A stretch of DNA of 64,000 nt from an uncultured Christensenella sp. (GTDB lineage: Bacteria > Bacillota > Clostridia > Christensenellales > Borkfalkiaceae), in the NCBI GenBank assembly GCA_910577375.1, contig CAJTLT010000002.1, positions 1 to 64,000 on the forward strand. The letters run 5' to 3'. The position numbers were made by a program, and so were the translations under genes. Below the pieces are notes generated by a model, which ran no database searches, had not been told where the DNA came from, and saw only the letters and a program-made list of their open reading frames with translations. Shown in pieces: positions 27,601 through 33,502 of the stretch; position 1 is the first letter of the stretch; each line of letters begins with the position of its first letter.

Positions 27601-30600
27601 ACGTCGTAATTACCGTTCGTAAATTCAACAACGATTTCGTAAACTCCCGCTTTGAGCGCGTTAACGTTCGTTGCGATAACGGTTGCGGGGTCGTATTCAA
27701 CTCCGTCTTTTACGAGTTTGATTTTGAAGTTCGCCGCCGTTTCGTCGCTTGCCTGCAATGCGCCCGAGGTTATAGTGGGCATATTCAAGGAGCTTGCGCC
27801 GTAAACGGAAGTTCCGTCGCCGATGCTTATGGTAACCTTATGTTTTTCAACCGTAAGGGGCGCGCCTACGAATTTAATATCGTAATCCGCGTGCGTAAGT
27901 CCTTTGGGAATAATAAGGTATTCGGTAGTTCCCGCCACCGTTACGCCGTCGTACTGCGCGTAAGCCGTCGTGGGGTTGCCGCTTGCGGGCTTAACCATAT
28001 AATCGTATGCGAGCGTTCCGCTAAGGCTTGCCGAGGTGTGTCCGTTAACAAAGCCCGTGTAGGTTACGCCGCTGTTTCCGATTGCGGAAGGCGCGGTGCC
28101 GTATTCCGTGTTGTGCGCGTTTGCGGTTATCGTAAGGGTTGCCTTTTTGATTTCAACAGTTGCGCTTGTGAGAATACCCGTGCCCGTTTTAAGCGCGTAG
28201 TTAGAAGCGTTTGCATCGGCTGCGTCTATCTTTGCTGTTACGGTGAACGTACCAGCTTTCGTGGGCGGGGTTGTGGTTGCCGCAAGAGTAGTGCCGTCTG
28301 CATAAGTGCCCGAATATTCAAGGATTATTTTAATTGTTTCTCCCGCGACGGGGTTCGTAACCGCAAAAGGAACGGATACGTTATCGCCGTAGGTGAACGT
28401 GTATTTATTCGTCGTGTGCCCCGTAAGGTTAACCGTTAAATCGGCTTTGGTAATGTTTGCCGTTACGGCTGCGGTATTGGAAATACCTACCAAATCGAAG
28501 TGGGTTGCGTTTGTTCCGCCGAGCAAGGTTTGCGTTACGTTAACGGTTTTTCCGTTTGCAACGTTTTTATCGGCAAAGCTACCCCTTACCGTTGCGGTAA
28601 GTCCGTTCGTTGCGCTTTCGGTATTGAGCACGGTTGCAAGGTCGGCAGCCGTTCCGTTTATGGAGCTGCTGAGCGTGCCGACGCTGAACGCGCCCGCCGT
28701 AAGCACAACGCTGTTCGTTCCGTCGTATACCTTATTACCCGCAGTTACCGCCACCTTTATGGGTATGGGGTGGATTTGCGCATACGACTTCATCGTTGTC
28801 TGAACAAGTTTATAGTTGGAAGCAGCCGTGCCCGAAAGCGAAAGCCCCGTTACTTCCACATAGCGCGAGCCTACTTCCGCGCTTTCGAACTGCGCGGTAT
28901 AGCCCGAACCCGCCGTGGGCGTAACGATTTTTACGTTTGCGGTATCCGCGGCAACAACTCCGCTGAGCGTAAGCCCTGCGGGATTAACGTCGGCGTCCTT
29001 TTTGCCGTCGTAATATTTGTCTTTAATGGTAAGACTGCCCGATACCTGAACCTGTTTTTGCAAAATCGTATACTCCCGCTTGCTTGCGGTCGTATCCAAT
29101 TGGTAATTGGTTTGCGCGGTGGCGAACTTTGCCGTCGCCTCGTAGTATCCCGCGTTTTTATGGGCGGTCGTTGCGGTTTTCGCGCCGCCTGCGGTGGCGC
29201 TGTATTTATAGTCGTACGCCAACGTCAACGCCGAGCCGTTCACGTCTTTCACCGTTGCCGTCGGCGCCTGGTCCGCGGCGCTGTACGTGAACTCTATGCC
29301 TCCGCTCCAGACGGGGGACACGGTCATTTTATTGACCTTCGCCGTCAACGTTACCGGTGACGTCGAGCCCCCCGCCCAGCAATGCGTGGCGGTATTTCTC
29401 AATGTGTACGTCAGCGTGCGCGTGCCGACATCGGTCATTTTTACGGTTGCGCCCGTGCCGAGGACGGATCCGTCGCCCGAGCTCGAAACCGTCATCAGGC
29501 TGTAGTTGAAGTTCTGAATTTCAAAAGTCTGTTCTTTGCCGTTGTATATTTTGGGCTCTTCGATTGTGGGGAGCTTAACAACGGTTTTACCCGTGGTTGC
29601 CGACCCCGCCGCGGAGTCCGCGGCAGATTTGAGATTTAAGTGAAGCGCGGGACGGACGGCGTAAGAGGCGTTAACATTGCCCCCGCCGTTGCCGCCGGCA
29701 GACGACAGACCGAACGCATCGCTCGTAACATAGTTGCCGCCGGAGCGCAGCCATGTATTGGCGGTTGTATTGCTATAAGCGCGTTGAGATTCGGTGGTAT
29801 TCCAGAATCCGGTTACGCCGTTCCAGCCTGTTTCCGATAAAGCGGGAAGCCAAATCGGGTCATCCTTCCATGCGCTGTATTGTATTCTCGTGGGAGCGTT
29901 ACGAAGGTCACGCGGGTCGGAAGCGTTGTCGGTAGGTTCGTACCAACGTCCGCCCGAGGGAGTGCCGTATGCTTCGGATTGAAGAATATGGGTTGAGTTA
30001 ACCGCAGGGACGAACAAATCTTCCTGCCAGGCAACTTCGGAAGGAGTTGCAAGGTAAGCTTTTACGCTGTTGGTTGCGGAATCCATAGTAAAGCGAGCCC
30101 ACTCGTTGGAAGCGGACTGCGTACCCGTAGCCATAGTTACCTGCGCGTCGGTTTTTTGACCGCTCGAACCGTCGGTTGCCTTTAAATACGCACTGCCGAT
30201 ATTCATAACGGAAGAACGTATCCAGCTTGAACCGTATTGGTTGGAATAATAGTTGAACGGAATGCCCGTGGTTTTATCATATCCCCAATATTGCGAATAC
30301 CAACCGTTAGACGAGAACGTGTAAGTTGCCGTGGTGGGATTTTCCGCCCACAGCGTTGCGATTACGTCGCCCGACTTGGTTTTGGAAACGTAAGTTACGG
30401 TCCACGTTTTACCGCCGAACGTAACTTTAACGTTTTTGTTGCCGTTCAGCTTGTAAATATCGTCCGCATTGATTGCTCCTCCGCCGACTTTGGTGGAAAG
30501 TTTAGCGTAAGTATCAACAGACGCACCGCCGACCGCTTTATAAAGAGCGGTGAGGTTTGTGCCGTTAAACTTTCCGGTGCCATAAAGTTCGGAAACGGAA

Positions 30601-30734
30601 ACAGGCGTTCCCGTCATTGCGCTGGCGCTTTGCGTTCCGCTTGCAAGGGTTATCCCCGCAACCGCGCAGCAAACAGCCATCGCCAGTGCGAGGAAAATCC
30701 CCGCAAGCCGAAGTTTTGCCTTAAATTTCTTCAT
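21696..30734 (-). CDS. Giant membrane-anchored MBG-repeat surface protein, DGR target
   Basis: About 3012 aa. The ATG at 30734 has GAGG eight bases ahead and starts a clean signal peptide (MKKFKAKLRLAGIFLALAMA, cleavage near SASA); an upstream in-frame start at 30779 was rejected. Residues about 45-380 form a DUF6273/C-type-lectin-like domain ending in YAVRPALHL, with the DGR variable region at W328-H365. From about 400 to 2950 there is a long series of MBG-type and related beta modules of about 70-90 aa, recognisable by VYG or YDGK openings, GFVNGES turns and LTV/ITV endings. A C-terminal membrane helix (LIWVIVAACAVFVLIIVILA) followed by KKRK anchors it; no LPxTG is seen. The architecture is a lectin-like tip on a long stalk. 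It has its own promoter, separate from the DGR operon upstream. Confidence 0.85.
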   Translation of the reverse strand: MKKFKAKLRLAGIFLALAMAVCCAVAGITLASGTQSASAMTGTPVSVSELYGTGKFNGTNLTALYKAVGGASVDTYAKLSTKVGGGAINADDIYKLNGNKNVKVTFGGKTWTVTYVSKTKSGDVIATLWAENPTTATYTFSSNGWYSQYWGYDKTTGIPFNYYSNQYGSSWIRSSVMNIGSAYLKATDGSSGQKTDAQVTMATGTQSASNEWARFTMDSATNSVKAYLATPSEVAWQEDLFVPAVNSTHILQSEAYGTPSGGRWYEPTDNASDPRDLRNAPTRIQYSAWKDDPIWLPALSETGWNGVTGFWNTTESQRAYSNTTANTWLRSGGNYVTSDAFGLSSAGGNGGGNVNASYAVRPALHLNLKSAADSAAGSATTGKTVVKLPTIEEPKIYNGKEQTFEIQNFNYSLMTVSSSGDGSVLGTGATVKMTDVGTRTLTYTLRNTATHCWAGGSTSPVTLTAKVNKMTVSPVWSGGIEFTYSAADQAPTATVKDVNGSALTLAYDYKYSATAGGAKTATTAHKNAGYYEATAKFATAQTNYQLDTTASKREYTILQKQVQVSGSLTIKDKYYDGKKDADVNPAGLTLSGVVAADTANVKIVTPTAGSGYTAQFESAEVGSRYVEVTGLSLSGTAASNYKLVQTTMKSYAQIHPIPIKVAVTAGNKVYDGTNSVVLTAGAFSVGTLSSSINGTAADLATVLNTESATNGLTATVRGSFADKNVANGKTVNVTQTLLGGTNATHFDLVGISNTAAVTANITKADLTVNLTGHTTNKYTFTYGDNVSVPFAVTNPVAGETIKIILEYSGTYADGTTLAATTTPPTKAGTFTVTAKIDAADANASNYALKTGTGILTSATVEIKKATLTITANAHNTEYGTAPSAIGNSGVTYTGFVNGHTSASLSGTLAYDYMVKPASGNPTTAYAQYDGVTVAGTTEYLIIPKGLTHADYDIKFVGAPLTVEKHKVTISIGDGTSVYGASSLNMPTITSGALQASDETAANFKIKLVKDGVEYDPATVIATNVNALKAGVYEIVVEFTNGNYDVTYTGSQGTKGLYTVTKAALTVTAADTSLVYGSAVPTYTATATGAVTGDNATNLIAGLLFECAYTTSSAVTTAGSEYVLTPYGLNLNDYEVTYVSGKVTVTVKAINVTIDDKSGVYGDSFGTLTYTASGVINNDNLGIELEILKSDGTAASLTGTPAAGTYKIKQKAGTTANSNYKITFTNTDGEGEYVIAKKNLTVTADDFNIVYGGAIPTYTVNYYGFISGESESTAGIFGGTLAFACSYDPAATNNDKNADVYTITPSGLTSDNYNITFADGKLTVAKKNIIVSLENQTQVYSGTISVLLNDDGSGSYVASDIWKLASVSGNTLIAGDSLKITVKVPANVNAGAYPLLADDAQIKTDNPNYNVTVITAQYTITKATLAVVANDYLNTLVYGSVPSASAMSVTYGEDDGTGTIINGFVNGESASTPGAITAGNKYDFTYKLGMDVYDASGNQIEYEIIPKGWTSANYEIKYVAGKLTLKPKDITVKINDLSSIYGETVKNPNDKANWSAAAGAILAGDDLGLDLVIVEKGTANVVTSFDKGVYDIIANTAGGATGWTNKNYNVTFESAVRPSSDKGEYSISAAQLTVTANPHSIEYGTANGDIGDSGVTYSGWLGSDESNSSSLIAGFGTVTFSSPDYDSTVIGKREVGGTFTLVPDVSGLTDPDGNYTFVAGAAAKLTVEKRNLTVEIQDQTKQYDGKAYQSSDLNPVSYDNKFWVVSSAYGSGFASWDAGNEDLLGVTLSRGRPTETNAGVYVITGAIDGSVANSIAANYNVTFENGTFEVTPYEITVYWLLEADNTLKTDGSDYTAPAFDFTYDGDSHVPYAQYVDVSGNWASAPLTTSGARTNAGTTYQAEAYLPNSNNYKFKTAANDKCSFTIKPRTLTVQWLTKPAADGGTIITSPNVPSYDYRKGIEQGPVVNLTGMPSGITLAEGVDFAISGKRSAEGNGTVVLTIINPNYTAASADCKCNFKIEKATPTGLQWYDKANGGSQLNGTVSPYIYNGESQHPVIISGTNGSDTYSYALYKKDGSGNYVPVASAINAGEYRVIATPTSDNYKLDENTEFSGRVSFQISAKPVDLEWVNISGDETNGWYYNFNGSVQKPDARLIIDSTTRDYIGLSVTYSNSSSSAVGTGYTATVTLPSDGNYVIIDGSNNVYTKTITYEIKTNEITVKWDFGSSSWITDNNGEWTAAYNAQNIAAVLNKTASMNMTATNEGVKLEYNVYRVDGGRRVKVTDTTNLTDAGVYVLVVEFAASNDPAVIKNYSIKDGEKQLTIEKHNLTITPSNMEVTFGTQVSDYEVSQGSFVGFFVDSANGIDETSLINDITTQLSGKLYASKNGNSWLTSGYTTTTAPGSSLTITLTDNAAVIEWLNGILKNYNYTIAPNATIKVKAIEGDVKLTGETSVNGDWRYDGTAKLPTAAYKSGSGSGDWTSVDIELVDDPNYSPLVDGEAVNAGTYLVRIIAPNGVQLNNSTLTFQILKREINIGIEDRNYAYGEVTQSNYQSKLVWNYAPDTTYNKPMSSDELAISLDVNFGTNGFDNGNYAKAGSYRIVGSWDVATYGANYNVTFEGTQTASDGKNSEGLFEVEKATITVTKQGTQWFNEEGILQKGDYHFISLAAKDENGKYKFVNYSGWQDADVTIEYSADIYNRNQNTAPAPEDETNWSATLPSINRAGEWVVNYKINIANHEELRGQWFVLIKEEGEYVVIIFQKNYEITYGDELPENLAEELIDGGYVTVSGPLAVADLKRVATAFAFNGSKENVNSLTNVGKYSIYFELDSSVPANYEVIYKRSNADADSNEDRYVINPRKLTVEWGETEFKYDGNVHMPENVKLNGWVNGESLELSGLEVGKTKTYSFADNGQNNITVSVNADEQYDFTSNGGHQLVVSIDNENYKLDIENAAKTISISMDGPLTVSDGLPSWLIWVIVAACAVFVLIIVILAVVIKKRKAAADNDGFYDSVDGE
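29608..29624 (-). promoter_or_regulatory. GC-rich hairpin just 3' of the variable region
   Basis: Perfect 7-bp inverted repeat GCCGCGG-N3-CCGCGGC, 15 nt downstream of the end of the variable region in coding orientation. In the Bordetella phage DGR a short GC-rich DNA hairpin just after the variable region promotes retrohoming to the target and is missing at the template. No equivalent follows the cassettes at 31562-32893. Confidence 0.6.
29640..29754 (-). repeat. DGR variable region (VR) in the giant protein gene
   Basis: 115 nt aligned without gaps to cassette 1 (31562-31676). The last 40 nt in coding sense (29640-29679) are identical, as expected for the initiation end. Elsewhere there are 13 differences, 11 of them at positions that are adenine in the cassette's coding strand. 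Variable codons fall between W328-L-R-S-G and S-Y-A-V-R-P-A-L-H365. Confidence 0.88.
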
Positions 30735-30770
30735 ATGGTTTACCTCACTTTTAAAGTGTTGTTTCTCTGT

Positions 30771-30797
30771 TGTCCGCACGCTTTTCGCGGGCGGACA
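30771..30797 (-). promoter_or_regulatory. Hairpin in the giant-gene leader
   Basis: Inverted repeat with TGTCCGC and GCGGACA arms, one mismatch, then CGC/GCG closing a GAAAA-type loop. It lies about 40 nt before the ribosome site within a leader of about 210 nt. It could affect mRNA stability or translation. Confidence 0.4.
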
Positions 30798-30950
30798 GAA
30801 TTTTAGAATACCAAAAGGCAGAGATACCCTTTGTACCCCACCCTTTACTCAGTTATTCTATATAACCCTTAAAAAACGTGTGAAATATTAACATTCTTTG
30901 CCGTAAAACCGTACGGTTATTATGGTAATTCATGTCCGTATTTCGGATAT

Positions 30951-30979
30951 ATATTATCACTTAACAAAATTTATGTCAA
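30951..30979 (-). promoter_or_regulatory. Promoter of the giant surface-protein gene
   Basis: Near-perfect sigma-A promoter on the minus strand: TTGACA (30974-30979), 17 bp, TAATAT (30951-30956). The transcript would start near 30944. Terminators at 31142-31188 and 31365-31440 isolate it from the DGR operon upstream. Confidence 0.8.
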
Positions 30980-31141
30980 GATTTTGGAAAGGAATTTTCA
31001 TAAAAAGAGCGTATTTGTACAGAAAATATATGAATTTCCGACAAAATTCGTGTTTATTCGGGAATATGTGGACATGAATTACCATATTTTACGTACATTT
31101 CTGTCCGTATTTTTTTATGTGTTTTTGTTGCGTTTTAACAT

Positions 31142-31188
31142 AAAAACCGCCGAAAAACAGCGCTTTTTGCTGTTTTTCGGCGGTTTTT
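31142..31188. terminator. Strong bidirectional terminator between DGR array and target gene
   Basis: About 20-bp symmetric stem (AAAAACCGCCGAAAAACAGC arm) with T-runs on either strand. The stretch 31189-31364 between this and the next hairpin is AT-rich and holds no recognisable gene. Confidence 0.85.
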
Positions 31189-31364
31189 TATGCCGCTTTG
31201 TCAGAAATTAACATTTTGAAAATATCGGGTTTTTCGCAATATTTCATTTTTAACATTTTTTATAGTTTTTTTATACTTTAATTGCGGAATATGCGGCAAA
31301 AACGCGCGAAAAAATATAAAAAAACGAAAACCAAAAGAGAAAAAAAAGGCAAAAAAAAGGCAAA

Positions 31365-31440
31365 AAAAGCCCCGACCGCTTAACAATATAAGCTTGCGGC
31401 CCAAAGAATGCGGCGATTCGCAACGTCGGGACGCGGTCGG
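31365..31440 (-). terminator. Possible terminator or structured 3' end of the DGR cassette transcript
   Basis: Nine-base arms CCCGACCGC and GCGGTCGGG (about 31372-31380 with 31432-31440) enclose about 50 nt. On the minus strand they are followed by GCTTTTTTTGCC and further T-runs. Either an intrinsic terminator with an unusually large loop or a folded RNA domain at the end of the template transcript. Confidence 0.45.
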
Positions 31441-31561
31441 GTGTGTTTCGCCATTGCAATTAAGCAAAGGCAGGACGGAAGCCCCCTTCATCTCTTATCT
31501 AATCTGTTCCGTATACGGTGTATGCGGAATACCGGATATCAAACGGTCGTTCACCGATTGA

Positions 31562-31676
31562 GTGAAGCGCGGGACGGACGGCGTAAGAGGCGTTAACATT
31601 GTTATTGCCGTTGCCGCCGGCAGACGACAGATAGAACGCATTGTTCGTATTATTGTTGTTGCCGGAGCGCAGCCAT
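31562..31676 (-). repeat. DGR cassette 1, template-like (cognate to the giant-gene VR)
   Basis: In coding sense, after WLRSG come AAC AAC AAT AAT ACG AAC AAT, and later AAC GGC AAT AAC AAT GTT AAC. Framework residues SSAGG and ASYAVRPALH are the same as in the giant protein. Best candidate for the active template. A small imperfect hairpin (31511-31533) follows about 30 nt downstream. Confidence 0.85.
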
Positions 31677-31762
31677 CAGGATATACAAGACCTTCGCCCT
31701 TATAAAGAACGGCGCATATGCCGGGCTTTAACAAAAATAATTATTAAAATGACCGTTTTTGA

Positions 31763-31877
31763 GTGAAGCGCGGGACGGACGGCGAAAGAGTAGTAGACAT
31801 AGCCACCGTGGTTACCGCCGGCAGGCGAAAGACCGTACGCCCAAACCGTATCAGTGTCGTCGCCGGAGCGCAGCCAT
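31763..31877 (-). repeat. DGR cassette 2, diversified copy of cassette 3
   Basis: Differs from cassette 3 at 13 sites, all adenines in cassette 3's coding strand (for example AAC to GAC, AAT to ACT, AAT to GTT, AAC to TAC). Shares its unique framework SPAGG and SFAVRPALHSK. It is therefore a product of adenine-specific mutagenic copying or of recombination with such a product. Confidence 0.85.
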
Positions 31878-31967
31878 CGGAAGATACCGGACCCCCGCCC
31901 TTTATAAAGAACGGCACATATACCGTGCTTTAACGAAAAATAATTATTAAGTTGACCGTTTTTTTGA

Positions 31968-32082
31968 GTGAAGCGCGGGACGGACGGCGAAAGAGTTGTT
32001 GACATTGCCATTGTTGTTACCGCCGGCAGGCGAAAGACCGTTCGCCCAATTCGTATTATTGTTGTTGCCGGAGCGCAGCCAT
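31968..32082 (-). repeat. DGR cassette 3, template-like
   Basis: Coding sense: four AAC/AAT codons after WLRSG, then ACG AAT TGG GCG AAC, and later AAC AAC AAT GGC AAT GTC AAC AAC. Frameworks SPAGG and SFAVRPALHSK match cassette 2, not the giant gene. Confidence 0.83.
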
Positions 32083-32170
32083 CGGAAGATTCAAGGCGCC
32101 CGCCCTTATAAAGAACGGCACATATACCGTGCTTTAACGAAAATTATTAAGTTTGACCGTTTTATTTGAA

Positions 32171-32285
32171 GTGAAGCGCGGGACGGACGGCGTAAGAGGC
32201 GTCAACACGGTTGCCATTGTTGCTGCCGGAAGGCAAAAGATAGTTCGCATTGTTCGTATCATTATTGTTGCCGGAGCGCAGCCAT
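32171..32285 (-). repeat. DGR cassette 4, mostly template-like
   Basis: Coding sense: AAC AAT AAT GAT ACG AAC AAT GCG AAC TAT, framework LLPSGS, ending ASYAVRPALHFK. Mostly Asn codons, with GAT and GAC substitutions suggesting light diversification or drift. No target with this framework is in the window. Confidence 0.78.
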
Positions 32286-32372
32286 CGGAAAATACAAGAC
32301 CCCCGCCCTTATAAAGAACGGCACATATACCGTGCTTTAACGAAAATTATTTAGTTTTACCGTTTGATTTGA

Positions 32373-32487
32373 GTGGAGCGCGGGACGGACGGCAAGAGAG
32401 TCGTAAACGTATGCGCTGCCGTGGTGACCGGCAGGCTCGAGACAGTACGCGTGGCGCGTATGGTCGTGGTAGCCGGAGCGCAGCCGC
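32373..32487 (-). repeat. DGR cassette 5, variable-like
   Basis: Coding sense: RLRSG then TAC CAC GAC CAT ACG CGC CAC GCG TAC TGT, framework LEPAG, ending SLAVRPALHSN. The Asn codons of templates are replaced while third-position C or T is kept. The same cassette appears again as cassette 7. Confidence 0.78.
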
Positions 32488-32573
32488 CGTAAAAAATAAA
32501 GACTTCCTCCCTTTTATAAAGAACGGTTCAACCCGTGCTTTAACCAAAAAATTTAGTTTTGCCGTTTGATTGA

Positions 32574-32688
32574 GTGGAGCGCGGGACGGACGGCGTATGA
32601 GAGGTGCACCCACGTACCTCCATTTGCGCCCGACGGCATAAGGTAGACCGCAGAGTCGGTGTCAATGTCCGAGCCGGAGCGCAGCCGC
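32574..32688 (-). repeat. DGR cassette 6, variable-like
   Basis: Coding sense: RLRSG then TCG GAC ATT GAC ACC GAC TCT GCG GTC TAC, framework LMPSGA, ending LSYAVRPALHS. Fully open and strongly diversified; no template with this framework is in the window. Confidence 0.75.
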
Positions 32689-32778
32689 CGTAAAAAATAA
32701 AGACTTCCCCCCTTTTATAAAGAACGGCATATATACCGTGCTTTAACGAAAATTATTTAGTTTTACCGTTTGATTTGA

Positions 32779-32893
32779 GTGGAGCGCGGGACGGACGGCA
32801 AGAGAGTCGTAAACGTATGCGCTGCCGTGGTGACCGGCAGGCTCGAGACAGTACGCGTGGCGCGTATGGTCGTGGTAGCCGGAGCGCAGCCGC
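32779..32893 (-). repeat. DGR cassette 7, duplicate of cassette 5
   Basis: Apparently identical to cassette 5, including about 30 nt of spacer on either side; the only differences I see are in the C/T-run near 32505 versus 32910. Points to a recent duplication of a roughly 400-bp double unit. First cassette after avd. Confidence 0.78.
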
Positions 32894-32952
32894 CGTAAAA
32901 AATAAAGACTTCCCCCCTTTTTATAAAGAACGGTTCAACCCGTGCTTTAACA

Positions 32953-33492
32953 TTATTTAGGCTTTCTTTTAGTGGCTTTTACCCAGCCGTTCAAAAGCTT
33001 TCTTGTTTCCGCTATCTGACGTGCGATTATAGACATCTGGCGGATATTTATCGCTTGCTTGGTGCGAGCGGTTTCGGTATAAAAATCGAGTATGCTTAAG
33101 GCGACGCCCGCGTTTTTTTGATATTGCAGGCGGACATCTTCGTCACGTTCGAAATTGGCACGGTAAAGATTTTCGACGATATCCACAGATGCGTTCTGCA
33201 ACCTTGTGGTTATGCTCCACCGAAACTTTTTCGGGGATTTTTCGGTTACCACGAAAACGTATTCGGAAAGTTTTTTTGCGTGCGTGAACACAGCCATTTC
33301 TCTGTCGCGCGGGCAGTCGAAATCGTTTATACGGAAGGGCTTTCTCGAAACGCGGTCTTCTTCCGTTCCGTTTTGGGATTTTTGATAATCGGGGGATTGG
33401 GGCGGCTCGTAGCCGAAGCCTTCGGGCAAGCCCAACTCTTTTTCTATTTCTTTTTGCAAATCTTCTATTGTGAACTGGCGGTCGTCTGACAT
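32953..33492 (-). CDS. avd: Avd-like DGR accessory protein (four-helix bundle)
   Basis: Accessory variability determinant: in known DGRs a positively charged helical-bundle pentamer that binds the reverse transcriptase and template RNA and is needed for cDNA synthesis. 179 aa, longer than the usual 120-130 because of an N-terminal extension of about 70 acidic/proline-containing residues (IEDLQKEIEKELGLPEGFGY). The bundle starts near residue 73 with HAKKLSEYVFVVTEKSPKKF, followed by RLQNASVDIVENLYRAN and the Arg/Lys-rich last helix ending KLLNGWVKATKRKPK. AGAGG lies six bases before the ATG. It starts 10 bp after the RT stop, and the cassette array begins directly after its stop. Confidence 0.85.
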   Translation of the reverse strand: MSDDRQFTIEDLQKEIEKELGLPEGFGYEPPQSPDYQKSQNGTEEDRVSRKPFRINDFDCPRDREMAVFTHAKKLSEYVFVVTEKSPKKFRWSITTRLQNASVDIVENLYRANFERDEDVRLQYQKNAGVALSILDFYTETARTKQAINIRQMSIIARQIAETRKLLNGWVKATKRKPK

Positions 33493-33502
33493 AATGTACC
33501 TC

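Larger units (their letters stand above)
31562..32893 (-). repeat. Tandem array of seven DGR template/variable cassettes
   Basis: Seven 115-nt segments, all the same length, begin at 31562, 31763, 31968, 32171, 32373, 32574 and 32779 (period 201-205 bp). In coding sense each reads (W/R)LRSG, about 24 variable codons, then S-x-AVRPALH without stops. About 88 nt of conserved spacer separates them. Cassettes 1, 3 and 4 are full of AAC/AAT codons on the coding strand (template-like); 2, 5, 6 and 7 have those codons replaced (variable-like). No ribosome site precedes them, so they are probably non-coding. The array begins right after the avd stop and has no obvious promoter of its own, so it is probably transcribed with RT-avd. 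Confidence 0.88.

Noticed and set aside
25821..28439. 872-aa open frame on the plus strand opposite the giant gene
   Set aside because: Antisense shadow produced by the codon bias and repeats of the giant gene; no ribosome site and a low-complexity, Arg/Val-rich product.
31700..32011. 103-aa open frame through cassette 2, and other small frames in the array
   Set aside because: It passes through the cassette in the right frame but has no ribosome site and begins in a neighbouring cassette's wrong frame. Best seen as an accident of the open cassette design.
31562..32893. CRISPR array
   Set aside because: Repeats are regular, but the repeated part is 115 nt, varies at defined adenine positions and is longer than the spacer; the intervening sequence is itself conserved and no cas gene is near.
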